Below are positions 36,235 through 45,687 of a DNA stretch of 64,000 nucleotides, one piece after another. The translations under genes were made by a program, and so were the position numbers. The notes below the pieces were generated by a model. It saw nothing but the letters and a program-made list of their open reading frames with translations. It made no database searches and was not told the origin of the DNA. Each line of letters opens with the position of its first letter. Position 1 is the stretch's first letter. Location: contig CAKOUO010000001.1 in assembly GCA_934120645.1 (NCBI GenBank), forward strand, positions 186,001 to 250,000, in the 5' to 3' direction. This DNA is from an uncultured Clostridia bacterium. GTDB taxonomy: Bacteria > Bacillota > Clostridia > TANB77 > CAG-508.

Positions 36235-39168
36235 CTATAAAATTTTTAATACCATTTTATTCATTGTAGATAAGTCTGTTGCTGTTATTTTTCCGTTTTC
36301 ATCTAAGTCTGCTGATATTTTATATTCACCATCTAGTTTTATCATTTTAAGTACAGTTTGATTCATTGTAGATAAATCTGTTGCTGTTATTTTTCCATCA
36401 CCACTTAAATCGCCTAAAACAGATATTTTTAGTTCTACTTTTTCTCCATTTTTTGTTATTATCATAGTCATTCCAGTTCCTACATATTCATCATTTTTTA
36501 ATTGTGTTCCATCTTCTTTTATAACTTTTATTTCTCCGTTTGTTTTTATATTATTTATATAATTATTTAATTTAGTTTCTTTTCCAACTTTAGATATATA
36601 TTTTTCTTCTATTTTGTAATTGTCTGATGATATATATAGTTTTTCTTCTGCTTTTTTGTTTATTATAATTTTAAAATCCTTTGTAGTAATATTATTGTCT
36701 GAATCACTAATTTGTACTTGTGCTGTATATGTTCCTTCTTTTGTTGCTATTAAATTTTCGTTTGGTACATTAAAACTTATCTTTGTATTTTTATCATTTA
36801 ATGTAATTTCACCATCTTCTAAATCATTAGCTTTAAAATAGTTTGGTTCTATTTTCAATTTATCTCCTACTGTAAAATTAATTGTGTTTATATCTGCTAT
36901 TTCTGGACTTGATCCATTTAGTAATGTTTTTTCTGAAGATAATAATTGATTTTTATATTTTTCATTTAATGCTAAAATAGATGAAAGTAATTTATTTTTA
37001 TAGATAAAATAATTATTTTTGTTTTCTTGTTTTTCTGTTGATATTATATTTTTTATTTTAGTAATATATTGTTCTACTTTTCTTTTATAAATTTCATATT
37101 GTTCTTCGTCTGATGTTCCTTCTTTTTGTAATCCATATTCTGTAATTTTATATGTAGTTTGTTTATCTGTTGTATTTGAAAATTCTTCTTTTTGATTTAA
37201 CATTTGGCTTTGGAATATTAATCTTCCTGGTTCTCTATGTTTTATTTTTATTGTATATCCTATATCTACAGGTATAGTATCATCTCCTGGATTATTAACA
37301 TTTCCTATATAACTCTTTTCGTATATTTGTTTTCCGTCTTTATCAAATATTTGAATATTTGCATATTCATCTGTGAAATAAGAGTGTGAAGATTGATTGT
37401 TACTTTTTATTCTTATTTCTTTGTTTTCTAAATTCATTGTTGCACTTGCAAATAGGCTATCTCCTAATCCTTTAAATTGTATTTGTGTATCTGATGCAAT
37501 AGGATTTATTTGCATTTTTTGATATTGAATTTCTTTTTGTGTATTACTATTTTCCTTTATTACAACATAATCATAAGAATAGTTATATGCATTTGTTTTT
37601 GCACTTGGCATTTGTAATGTATATATACCAACTGGTAAATCTTTTATATCTATATTATTATTTTCTATTAATATTTCTTTAATAATATTTTTTCCATCTT
37701 TAATATAAAGTTTTTTACCTTGTAATTGTTCTAAATCATCAATTGTTATTTTTAATGATAAACTACCCTTCATATTATATTTTTCTAGTTCTTCATTACT
37801 TACTAATGAATAGTTTCCTTCTAAATTAAGGTCTTTTCTAATTTGCTCTGATTTTTCATCACTTTCTACAAAATCTCTTAAGTAATATATCATTGGTAAT
37901 TCCTTTTCATATATTTCTGATTGTATATCTTCTGATGGAACTATTTTCCAAGAATTCATGTATGGAATTACATTATATCCTGATACTTCACTAAATGATT
38001 TTGCATACATATTAGATGCATTATATCTAATACCTTTACTTAGATATTCTCTATATTTTGAATGAACATATGCCATTGATTTTTCTGGTCCTATTTTATC
38101 TAATAAATCAACAAAGAAATATAATTTTTGTTGATAGCTAAATTCGTTAAATTCATTTGTATTTTCTCTTGCTTTTTCTATATTATTTTCTATTTTTAGT
38201 TTTTTACCTAGCCATCCTCCATCATTTTCATTCAAAAATGTGATTTGATAATAATGTGATAATATGTTATTCATAACATCTACTAATGCTAAATCTTGGT
38301 TTGCTAAACTACCTTCATATCCATGCCCAAATTCATGTAAGTTTAACCATCCTTTTGATAAATATCCACTTATTGAATCTCCATTTTGAGCTGTATGGTT
38401 TCCACTATAATAAGCTGCTCCTGCTCCATGTTTATTTGCTTTTACAAAGAATTTTGTTTTTACATTTTTATCTAGTTCGTTATCTGTGTTATATGACAAT
38501 CCTAAGAAACGGTCAAATTGCTCAACAAAATCATGATAGTATTCAAGCATTTCGTCTATTGATTTAAATGCATAATTACCACCATTTGGTCTTACTATTG
38601 TTTCTCTGTCTTTTAATGGTACTAAAAAAGTTGCTCTATCATTTTCTATTACTGCATAAGCATGATTGTTTTGGTTCCATTTATTAAAGAATTCCTCTTC
38701 ATTATCTCCATAATAATAATATGTTAAGTCTTCTGTTTCATTTAAATTTTTTATTTCTATTGTTGGCTTTTCTTCAATTCCGCATAATGTTCTAATAAAT
38801 GGTACACTATCATAATCTACTGATATTGTAACCCAATCGCCATTTTTTGGAATTGTAAATGTTTTTTCTGTTTGGCTATCATTATTTAAGCAATCTAATG
38901 TTAAATTTTGATTTAATTTTAAATTTGTTTGTCTTATTTCAAAACTTGCTCCTGCTTTCATGTAAATTCCTAAATTTTGACGATCATGCCAGTTACCACG
39001 ATTTGTTCCTGATAATGACATATTTGCTACGCTTTGATTTGTATATAATGTTTTTGTTATTGTGTTTTCATCGTTTTCCCCTACTATTGCTGCTAAAACC
39101 TGTGATTCATAACTAAGAAGAAGTATTGTTACTATAATTAAAATTGATAATTTTTTTAAATATTTCAT
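36235..39168 (-). CDS. Secreted M60-like (enhancin/mucinase-type) metallopeptidase with dockerin
   Basis: 977 aa. A signal peptide (about 1-27, ending in QVLAA) is followed by a beta-sandwich region, a peptidase M60 domain with HEFGHGYE (zinc H278 and H282, catalytic E279, possibly E285), a helical part, two beta-rich regions, an Ig-like domain (about 770-840) and a C-terminal type I dockerin. The dockerin has two calcium-binding repeats, GDLSGDGKITATDLSTMN and ADLDENGKITATDLSTMN. M60 enzymes cleave heavily glycosylated mucin-like proteins. A dockerin implies docking to a cohesin scaffold encoded elsewhere. Function inferred from motifs. Confidence 0.85.
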   Translation of the reverse strand: MKYLKKLSILIIVTILLLSYESQVLAAIVGENDENTITKTLYTNQSVANMSLSGTNRGNWHDRQNLGIYMKAGASFEIRQTNLKLNQNLTLDCLNNDSQTEKTFTIPKNGDWVTISVDYDSVPFIRTLCGIEEKPTIEIKNLNETEDLTYYYYGDNEEEFFNKWNQNNHAYAVIENDRATFLVPLKDRETIVRPNGGNYAFKSIDEMLEYYHDFVEQFDRFLGLSYNTDNELDKNVKTKFFVKANKHGAGAAYYSGNHTAQNGDSISGYLSKGWLNLHEFGHGYEGSLANQDLALVDVMNNILSHYYQITFLNENDGGWLGKKLKIENNIEKARENTNEFNEFSYQQKLYFFVDLLDKIGPEKSMAYVHSKYREYLSKGIRYNASNMYAKSFSEVSGYNVIPYMNSWKIVPSEDIQSEIYEKELPMIYYLRDFVESDEKSEQIRKDLNLEGNYSLVSNEELEKYNMKGSLSLKITIDDLEQLQGKKLYIKDGKNIIKEILIENNNIDIKDLPVGIYTLQMPSAKTNAYNYSYDYVVIKENSNTQKEIQYQKMQINPIASDTQIQFKGLGDSLFASATMNLENKEIRIKSNNQSSHSYFTDEYANIQIFDKDGKQIYEKSYIGNVNNPGDDTIPVDIGYTIKIKHREPGRLIFQSQMLNQKEEFSNTTDKQTTYKITEYGLQKEGTSDEEQYEIYKRKVEQYITKIKNIISTEKQENKNNYFIYKNKLLSSILALNEKYKNQLLSSEKTLLNGSSPEIADINTINFTVGDKLKIEPNYFKANDLEDGEITLNDKNTKISFNVPNENLIATKEGTYTAQVQISDSDNNITTKDFKIIINKKAEEKLYISSDNYKIEEKYISKVGKETKLNNYINNIKTNGEIKVIKEDGTQLKNDEYVGTGMTMIITKNGEKVELKISVLGDLSGDGKITATDLSTMNQTVLKMIKLDGEYKISADLDENGKITATDLSTMNKMVLKIL

Positions 39169-39257
39169 AATATCCTCCTAAAATTACATCTATTTTTATT
39201 ATAGCACAATTTGCCATTTCTGTAAACTTTTTATGTTTTGTTCTTAAATTCTATATA

Positions 39258-39289
39258 AAAAAATAGGCAGAAATATTCTGCCTATTTTT
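39258..39289 (-). terminator. Terminator downstream of the small membrane protein
   Basis: An 11-bp perfect stem, AAAATAGGCAG/CTGCCTATTTT, with a 7-nt loop and T-rich trailing sequence. Confidence 0.9.
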
Positions 39290-39298
39290 ACTATAAAT

Positions 39299-39541
39299 TT
39301 AAAACTTTTTGCTTCTAATTTCATTCAGTGAAACCGGAATTGCTATTAATGTAGTTACTATAATGGCTACTGTTAATACAAACAGTATTATGCTGTGTGG
39401 CATAATTTCTAAAACTTCTCTGAACTCTGGTATTATGTATAACACCAGTAAAGCTACAAATATTACTGCCGTATCCATTACGACAATATTTCTTACAAAT
39501 ATTCCGGTTTTTCTAATAATTTTTCTCCGGCTTTTTCTCAT
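39299..39541 (-). CDS. Small basic membrane protein, two spans, unknown function
   Basis: 80 aa. A basic N-terminus (MRKSRRKIIRKT) precedes two hydrophobic segments, about residues 15-38 and 48-69, and a short charged tail. I do not recognise the family. A good ribosome site (AGGAGG) and a strong terminator support it as a real single-gene unit. No close link to the neighbouring esterase or M60-type genes is visible. Confidence 0.7.
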   Translation of the reverse strand: MRKSRRKIIRKTGIFVRNIVVMDTAVIFVALLVLYIIPEFREVLEIMPHSIILFVLTVAIIVTTLIAIPVSLNEIRSKKF

Positions 39542-39630
39542 AAAATTCTCCTCCTGTAGGTTAAAATTTATAGTTTTTATGGTTATCTAAAAATATTTTA
39601 TCATATATTTCTGTTTTTTGCAAAAAGCTA

Positions 39631-40596
39631 TTAATACTTGATATTATTTTTTTTATTTATCCACGATACCGATAAGTCCATTGCTGCTCTACATGCATTA
39701 GTATTGTCTAAGCTGTTTAACATAACAAAATCATGAATTATTCCTTGGAATCGTACCGCTGTTACATCATTACAAGCTTCTCGTAGTCTATTTGCATATG
39801 CTTCTCCTTCATCTCTTAAAACATCTGCTTCTCCATTTAAAATCATTGCATCTGGTAGATTTCTTAGCTGTTCTAGTGTTGCTTTCAATGGTGTTGCTAA
39901 AATATTATTTCTCTTTTGAATATTTGGTTCATAATTATTCCAGAACCATTTCATTCCGTCTCGGTATAAATAATATCCATTTGCAAATTCAATATATGAA
40001 TTTGTATTAAAGTTGTCGTTTGTAACTGGATAATATAATAATTGTTTATGTATCTTAGGTCCGTTTTTTTCTTTTGATAATAATGTCATTGCAATAGCCA
40101 TATTTCCACCAACACTGTCTCCTGCTACTGTTAGTGTATTTAAATTTGCTGTTATATTATATTGTTTTAGTATTTCTGGAATTCGATTTAAAATTGAATA
40201 ACACTGTTCTATTGCAATAGGAAATTTTGCTTCTGGTGATCTCGTATATTCTGGAAAAATAGCAATAGAATTTGTTCTGTATGCCAATTCTCTTACTAAT
40301 TTTTCGTGTGTGTGAAAACTACCAAACACCCATCCTGCACCATGTATATAAAAAATTATATTTTTGGTTGTATTATAATAATTAGGTATAACTGTATATA
40401 CATTTATGCATCCATGGCATTTTGTATCTATTGAATTTACTTTTATATTAGCTGGGCACATATATACTGGCATATTTTGTGCTTCTTCTAATTTTTTTCT
40501 TCCTTCTTCAACAGGAAGTTGGAAAATTAAAGGTGGCTTAGAACTTCGTCTTGCCACCTCACATGCTGGTTTTTCTAATATTATTTTTGAATTCAT
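39631..40596 (-). CDS. Alpha/beta hydrolase, hormone-sensitive-lipase-type esterase
   Basis: 321-aa cytoplasmic esterase. The oxyanion-hole motif is HGAGW (85-89), the nucleophile is S161 in GDSVGG, the acid is probably D258 in EADVLRD, and H288 in IIHDF completes the triad. This fits the acetyl-hydrolase/HSL family acting on short-chain esters. The substrate is unknown. The ribosome site AAAGGAG precedes the ATG. No obvious operon partner. Confidence 0.9.
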   Translation of the reverse strand: MNSKIILEKPACEVARRSSKPPLIFQLPVEEGRKKLEEAQNMPVYMCPANIKVNSIDTKCHGCINVYTVIPNYYNTTKNIIFYIHGAGWVFGSFHTHEKLVRELAYRTNSIAIFPEYTRSPEAKFPIAIEQCYSILNRIPEILKQYNITANLNTLTVAGDSVGGNMAIAMTLLSKEKNGPKIHKQLLYYPVTNDNFNTNSYIEFANGYYLYRDGMKWFWNNYEPNIQKRNNILATPLKATLEQLRNLPDAMILNGEADVLRDEGEAYANRLREACNDVTAVRFQGIIHDFVMLNSLDNTNACRAAMDLSVSWINKKNNIKY

Positions 40597-40679
40597 AACT
40601 TTTCTCCTTTAGAACTTTTTATCATAATATATTATGAATGTTTTAAAGGTTTAGTTACATGCAACAAAAATAAGTACTA

Positions 40680-41519
40680 TTATTTTATATCAATAGCTCC
40701 TATACCACCATCAATTTTTATTAAATTATCTCCTTCTCCAAATTCTGTATCATCTTTCATTTCTTTTCCGTCTATTTTAATTGCTCCAATTCCTTTGCTT
40801 ATTTCCATTTTATAATTTTTTATTCCATCTGATAAATTAATGTCTAATTTTCCTACTCCTGCATTTATTTTGCTTTTTCCTGTTAATTTTGATGTTAATT
40901 CAAATTTTCCTACTCCCATGTCTAAATTTAAGTTATTCATTTCTCCAGATAAAATATCAACTTTACCTGCTCCACCTTCTATTTGTGCTTTATTACTTAC
41001 ATTAAGTTTTTCTATTTCTACTTTTCCTGCTCCTATTTCAAAGTTTAATTCTTTTGCTTGTAGTTGCTCTATTTTAATATTTCCAGCTCCTGCTTCTATT
41101 TTTACATTTTCAAACATCGTATTTTCTGGTATATATATAGTTAATGAATTTTTACTATTACTTCTAGAAAGCCATTTATTTACATCTTCTTTTATTTCTA
41201 ACTGATTATCTTTTGGTTTAATAGAAACGTATTTGTTATTGCTTTCTACTTTTAAAGTGTCTCCTTTTTTTATGGTTAAATTAGAGTACACTAATTTTAT
41301 CTTTAATGTTTCGAATTTTTCATTTTCTAAATTTGTTATTTCTTCTTGTTGACTTATTATTTCATTTTGGTTTGCTGTTTCTGTTTCGTTTGTTTTTGTT
41401 AACCCTAAAACACTTGCTAAACTGTAAAGCCCAAATAATATTCCTGATATTATGTTTGCAATTATGAATATCGCTAATGCTATAGCTAAATATTTTATTA
41501 CTTTTTGTGCTGTACTCAT
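40680..41519 (-). CDS. DUF4097-type adhesin-like membrane protein
   Basis: 279 aa with an N-terminal span (about residues 8-35) followed by repeated beta-strand units (EAGAGNIKIEQL, GAGKVEIEKL, GGAGKVDILSG, GVGKFELTSK), the hallmark of the DUF4097 beta-helix. Its start overlaps the end of the LiaF-like gene by 4 nt, so the two are translationally coupled. These families often occur in envelope-stress units. No kinase or regulator is adjacent here. Confidence 0.85.
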   Translation of the reverse strand: MSTAQKVIKYLAIALAIFIIANIISGILFGLYSLASVLGLTKTNETETANQNEIISQQEEITNLENEKFETLKIKLVYSNLTIKKGDTLKVESNNKYVSIKPKDNQLEIKEDVNKWLSRSNSKNSLTIYIPENTMFENVKIEAGAGNIKIEQLQAKELNFEIGAGKVEIEKLNVSNKAQIEGGAGKVDILSGEMNNLNLDMGVGKFELTSKLTGKSKINAGVGKLDINLSDGIKNYKMEISKGIGAIKIDGKEMKDDTEFGEGDNLIKIDGGIGAIDIK

Positions 41520-42199
41520 TTTATATCAACACCCCCGAATACACATGTAGAATTTATATATATTGTATGCACAGCTTCTTTATTTGCATGTACTGCCTTG
41601 TCTGATACTCCACCAAATATAGGTGTTGATTTTATTTTTATATTTACGTTTTCTGGTATAAATATTTCAATTCCTCCAAATATTGCTGAACAGTTTATAA
41701 CTGTATCTTCATTTATTATTGCTTTTCTTAAATCACATTTAACTCCACCAAATACAGCAGTTAAATCTGTTCCTTTGAATTCTTCGTTGTCAAATCTTAC
41801 ATCTTGCCCTGCAAATGTTGCACAATATTCATTTTGTCCTTTTTTGTTTTCATTTAACTTTTTTATTTCTTTGTTTAATTTGCTATTAATTGTGTCTTTG
41901 AATATAAATGAAATTCCTATTGCAACTAATATTGCTGGAACTAATAGTTTCCAAATTGTATCGAAATCTAAATAATTCTGACAACATAGTAATAATGCAA
42001 TTCCTATTAATAGTCCTATAATATTTCCTGTTTTTTCATTTTCTTTAAATAGACCTATAAAGCATGGAATTATAATAAATAATGTCCACCATCCATCAAA
42101 AAATATATTTATGTTTGTAATTCCAAGTGCATTACCTGCTAATATTAATCCTACTATTATAAAGACTAATCCCCATAAAATATTTCCAAATTTTTTCAT
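41516..42199 (-). CDS. LiaF-like membrane protein
   Basis: 227 aa. Four N-terminal hydrophobic segments (from residue 4 to about 105) precede a soluble C-terminal domain with repeated FGG units (AVFGGVKCDL, AIFGGIEIFI, PIFGGVSDKA, CVFGGVDIK), typical of the LiaF C-terminal domain. LiaF-type proteins sense cell-wall stress. It shares a 4-bp overlap with the following DUF4097 gene. The family call is good, the regulatory role is inferred. Confidence 0.85.
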   Translation of the reverse strand: MKKFGNILWGLVFIIVGLILAGNALGITNINIFFDGWWTLFIIIPCFIGLFKENEKTGNIIGLLIGIALLLCCQNYLDFDTIWKLLVPAILVAIGISFIFKDTINSKLNKEIKKLNENKKGQNEYCATFAGQDVRFDNEEFKGTDLTAVFGGVKCDLRKAIINEDTVINCSAIFGGIEIFIPENVNIKIKSTPIFGGVSDKAVHANKEAVHTIYINSTCVFGGVDIK

Positions 42200-42346
42200 T
42201 TTAAATTTCCCCCTTTTATTTTGTTACTGTTAGTTTATCATTTTATTGTTATATTGTAAATATTTTCTAAAAATATAAATAAAAGTATTTTTTTTTAATT
42301 TTTGATAATAATATTATTAATATTATTCAAATAGGAGGATTTTTAT

Positions 42347-42781
42347 ATGGAAAATCAAAATTTAAATATTTTGGATGAAATAAATAAAGGTGCAACAATG
42401 GGCATGGATGCTATTTCTTATATTTCTTTAAAAGTTAGTGATGATACATTTAAAAAAGTTTTAAATACAGAATATAATAAATATAAAGATATATCTAATA
42501 GGGTTAATGATTTGTACGAAAATTATAGTGATAAAGAGCCTCATGAAACAAATGCTATGAATAAAATGATGACATGGTATGGTATTCAAATGAAAACTAT
42601 GGCAGATGATAGTACTTCTAAATTGTCTGAATTATTAATGCAAGGTACTAATATGGGCATTATAGAAGGTAGACGTTTATTAAATCAAAATAAAGATGCT
42701 GAGCCTGATGTAAAAAATATTTTAAATGATTTTGTTGTAATGCAAGAAGATAGTGTTGAGACTTTAAAAAAATATTTGTAA
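42347..42781 (+). CDS. Helical protein, possibly DUF2383/ferritin-like, 144 aa
   Basis: 144 aa, apparently all-helical, with INKGATMGMDAISYISLKV at the start and regular heptad-like helices afterwards. The pattern resembles DUF2383-type ferritin-like proteins, but I cannot place metal ligands with certainty. It has its own ribosome site (AGGAGG) and terminator and runs opposite to its neighbours. It may be a stand-alone stress or spore protein. Function uncertain. Confidence 0.7.
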   Translation: MENQNLNILDEINKGATMGMDAISYISLKVSDDTFKKVLNTEYNKYKDISNRVNDLYENYSDKEPHETNAMNKMMTWYGIQMKTMADDSTSKLSELLMQGTNMGIIEGRRLLNQNKDAEPDVKNILNDFVVMQEDSVETLKKYL

Positions 42782-42814
42782 AATAAAAGGGACTTTTTAC
42801 AGTCCCTTTTATTT
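42781..42814. terminator. Bidirectional terminator between the helical gene and nrdG
   Basis: The stem AAATAAAAGGGACT/AGTCCCTTTTATTT is perfect over 14 bp with a 6-nt loop, and has A and T runs on either side. It serves converging genes. Confidence 0.9.
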
Positions 42815-43306
42815 TTAATCTACTAATACAACTTTATGTTCTTTTAGACTTTCTTGAACATTTATAACTCTTTGATTTGATGAACCTTTCCATTTTAGTG
42901 TAGGATTATGTAATTCATCAACATATTGACCATCAACTAGAACATCTAAATATTTAACTACTTCTTTATTTTTTAAGTCTTTATCAAATTTAAAACCTGA
43001 CCAAGCCCATAAATTTTTGTTAGGATATTTTTCTTTAAACGCTTTTGCTAATTTTGTTGTTCCTTCTATATTTTTAGGATTCATTGGTTCTCCTCCTAAA
43101 ATAGATAATCCTTCTATATTTTCATTATCACATAATTCTAATACTCTTTTTACAGTATCATCTGTAAATTCTTTTCCACCATTAAAATCATGTGTTTCTG
43201 GGTTAAAGCAATTTTTACAATTAAATGTGCATCCTTGCATAAATATTGATACTCTTACACCTGGCCCATCTGAAATATCCATTTTTCTAATTTTATTATA
43301 TCTCAT
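42815..43306 (-). CDS. nrdG: Anaerobic ribonucleotide reductase-activating protein
   Basis: 163-aa radical SAM enzyme that installs the glycyl radical on NrdD. The iron-sulfur ligands are C26, C30 and C33 in GCTFNCKNC, the family CxxxCxxC. GGEPM further on contacts S-adenosylmethionine. It lies 11 bp downstream of nrdD in one operon. Normal length. It indicates an anaerobic lifestyle. Confidence 0.95.
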   Translation of the reverse strand: MRYNKIRKMDISDGPGVRVSIFMQGCTFNCKNCFNPETHDFNGGKEFTDDTVKRVLELCDNENIEGLSILGGEPMNPKNIEGTTKLAKAFKEKYPNKNLWAWSGFKFDKDLKNKEVVKYLDVLVDGQYVDELHNPTLKWKGSSNQRVINVQESLKEHKVVLVD

Positions 43307-43317
43307 TTTCTTCCCTC

Positions 43318-45480
43318 TTATTCATCATCATCTTTATTATCTATGTGTAAAACTCTCTCTTTTATTTCTTGTGTTCTTCCTTTGTTCCAGAAATTACTAC
43401 CTATATACCCACATGTTCTTCTTGCTACATTTAATGTGTTATGATCTCTATTTCCGCAATTTGGACAATACCATTCTAGATTTTCATCTATTAATACTTC
43501 TCCTGTATATCCGCATTTTTGGCAATAGTCTGATTTTGTGTTTAATTCTGCATACATTATGTTATCATAAATAAACTTCATTATTTGAATAACAACTTCT
43601 AGATTGTCTTGTAAATTAGGTGTCTCAACATAAGATATAGCTCCACCTGGACTTAATACTTGGAATTCACTTTCTAATTTTAATTTAGAAAATGCATCAA
43701 TTTCTTCAAATACTGGTACATGGTAAGAGTTTGTTACATAATCTCTATCTGTAATACCTTTAATTACTCCAAATCTTTCTTTTAGGCATTTTGCAAATTT
43801 ATATGTTGTAGATTCAATTGGTGAACCATAAACACTATAATCTATATCTTCTTTTTCTTTCCATTCTTTACATTTGTCGTTTAATTTTTGCATAACTTCT
43901 ATTGCAAATTCTTTTCCTTCTCCATTGTCTGTATGACTCTTTTCTGTCATATATTTAACACATTCGTAAAGTCCTGCATATCCTAGTGAAATTGTTGAAT
44001 ATCCTCCATGTAATAATGGATGAATGCTTGCTCCTTTTGGTAATCTAGCAAAAGCTCCATATTGCCATAAAATTGGTGCAACATCACTTGTTACTTTGCT
44101 TAATCTCTCATGTCTTGCTTGTAATGCTCTATGGCATAATTCTAATCTTTCGTCATAAATTTTCCAGAATTTTTCTCTGTCTTTTCCTGATGTTAATGCA
44201 ACATCAACTAAATTTATTGTTACAACACCTTGATTAAATCTACCATAATATTTTGGTTTATTTGTTTCTGGGTCAACATATGGTGTTAAGAATGAACGAC
44301 ATCCCATACATGGGTAGCAATGTCCTTCTCCGTTTTTATCTATTTTGAATTCTTTCATTTTCTTTTCAGATATGTAATCTGGTACCATTCTTTTTGCTGT
44401 GCATTTTGCTGCTAGTTTTGTTAAATACCAGTATTTACTGTCTTCATGTATATTATCTTCTTCTAATACATAAAGTAGTTTTGGGAAAGCTGGTGTTATA
44501 TAAACACCTTTTTCATTTTTAAATCCTACTATTCTTTGTTTTAAGAATTCTTCAATTATCATTGCTAATTCTTCTTTATATTCTTCTGTTTCTCCTAAAT
44601 ACATACAAACTGATAAGAAAGGGGCTTGTCCATTTGTATTTGTCATAGAGTTTACTTGGTAATTAAATGTTTGCACACCATCTGCAACTTCTTTTTGTGT
44701 ATCTTGTTTAGCATATTCTTCACATTGTTTTTCTGTTAATCCTCTATCTTTGTATTTTTTGTAATATTTATTATAACTACTTTTTACAAATGGTGCTAAG
44801 TGTGCTAATGATACTGTTGCTCCTCCATAAGTTGAAGAAGTAACTGCTAAAATAATTTGTGTTGCTATTGTGCATGCTGTTATAAATCTATGTGGTTTTT
44901 CTATCATTACTCCATTCATTATAGTGCCATTTTGTAGCATGTCTTCTAGATTTATAAGTTCACAGTTTGTTAATGCGTTTTGTGCAAAATAATCTGCATC
45001 ATGGAAATGTATTATTCCTTCGTCATGTGCTTTTACTATGTCTTCTGGTAATAAAAATCTTCTTGTTATATCAGTGCTTGTAATTCCTGCTAAATAGTCT
45101 CTTTGTGTTGTTACAACAGTTGCGTTTTTGTTAGAGTTTTCGTTATTCCAATATTCACTTTCTCCTTCTATTAATTCTTTAATAGATTGGTCTGTTGTAT
45201 TTGCTTTTCTAACTAATGCTCTTGTATAACGATATGTAATATATGTTTTAGCTAATTGATATTTTGCAATTGCCATTAATTTTTGTTCTATAATATCTTG
45301 AATATCTTCAACTAATATTCTTGATTTTTTTAAATCTTCAATATAAGTTATTATTTCTTCAATTTCTTCTTCTGTTGCTTTTTCTTTTCTAGATACTTCA
45401 TTATTAGCTTTTTTTATTGCTACTCTTATTTTTTCCGGATTGTAGTCAACTATTGATCCGTCTCTTTTTATGATTTTCAT
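43318..45480 (-). CDS. nrdD: Anaerobic ribonucleoside-triphosphate reductase
   Basis: About 720 aa. An N-terminal ATP-cone (IKRDGSIVDYNPEKI) is followed by the reductase barrel and a C-terminal zinc site (CQKCGY and CPNCG) and the glycyl-radical motif RRTCGYIGSNFWNKGR. It reduces ribonucleotides without oxygen and is activated by NrdG. I start at the ATG with GGAGG at 8 nt spacing, two codons after another ATG whose spacing is only 2 nt. Two palindromes upstream might be regulatory. Confidence 0.95.
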   Translation of the reverse strand: MKIIKRDGSIVDYNPEKIRVAIKKANNEVSRKEKATEEEIEEIITYIEDLKKSRILVEDIQDIIEQKLMAIAKYQLAKTYITYRYTRALVRKANTTDQSIKELIEGESEYWNNENSNKNATVVTTQRDYLAGITSTDITRRFLLPEDIVKAHDEGIIHFHDADYFAQNALTNCELINLEDMLQNGTIMNGVMIEKPHRFITACTIATQIILAVTSSTYGGATVSLAHLAPFVKSSYNKYYKKYKDRGLTEKQCEEYAKQDTQKEVADGVQTFNYQVNSMTNTNGQAPFLSVCMYLGETEEYKEELAMIIEEFLKQRIVGFKNEKGVYITPAFPKLLYVLEEDNIHEDSKYWYLTKLAAKCTAKRMVPDYISEKKMKEFKIDKNGEGHCYPCMGCRSFLTPYVDPETNKPKYYGRFNQGVVTINLVDVALTSGKDREKFWKIYDERLELCHRALQARHERLSKVTSDVAPILWQYGAFARLPKGASIHPLLHGGYSTISLGYAGLYECVKYMTEKSHTDNGEGKEFAIEVMQKLNDKCKEWKEKEDIDYSVYGSPIESTTYKFAKCLKERFGVIKGITDRDYVTNSYHVPVFEEIDAFSKLKLESEFQVLSPGGAISYVETPNLQDNLEVVIQIMKFIYDNIMYAELNTKSDYCQKCGYTGEVLIDENLEWYCPNCGNRDHNTLNVARRTCGYIGSNFWNKGRTQEIKERVLHIDNKDDDE

Positions 45481-45540
45481 TTCCATATCCTCCCCTTGTT
45501 TTTGTATGCACTTATTATATATCATCCGGATACTTTTTCT

Positions 45541-45554
45541 GTTGCAATTGCAAC
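45541..45554. promoter_or_regulatory. 14-bp palindrome upstream of nrdD
   Basis: GTTGCAATTGCAAC is perfectly self-complementary. It lies about 60 nt upstream of the chosen nrdD start and does not match the NrdR box I know. It is a possible operator only. Confidence 0.4.
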
Positions 45555-45623
45555 ATTTTATGAAAAAGATTTTTTTTTGTTTTTTTCTTGGCTTGGCTCT
45601 AAGTTTTTTTCTTTTATTACATT

Positions 45624-45646
45624 TTTGTTACAAATTTTGTAACAAA
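45624..45646. promoter_or_regulatory. 23-bp inverted repeat, candidate operator
   Basis: TTTGTTACAAA and TTTGTAACAAA are perfect reverse complements around one central T. A further half-site (TTCTGTAACC) follows. It lies upstream of the frameshifted gene and between it and nrdD, a good position for a regulator binding site. Confidence 0.55.
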
Positions 45647-45687
45647 TTCTGTAACCTTGTCATATTTTATATAAGAGGTGTTTTAAT

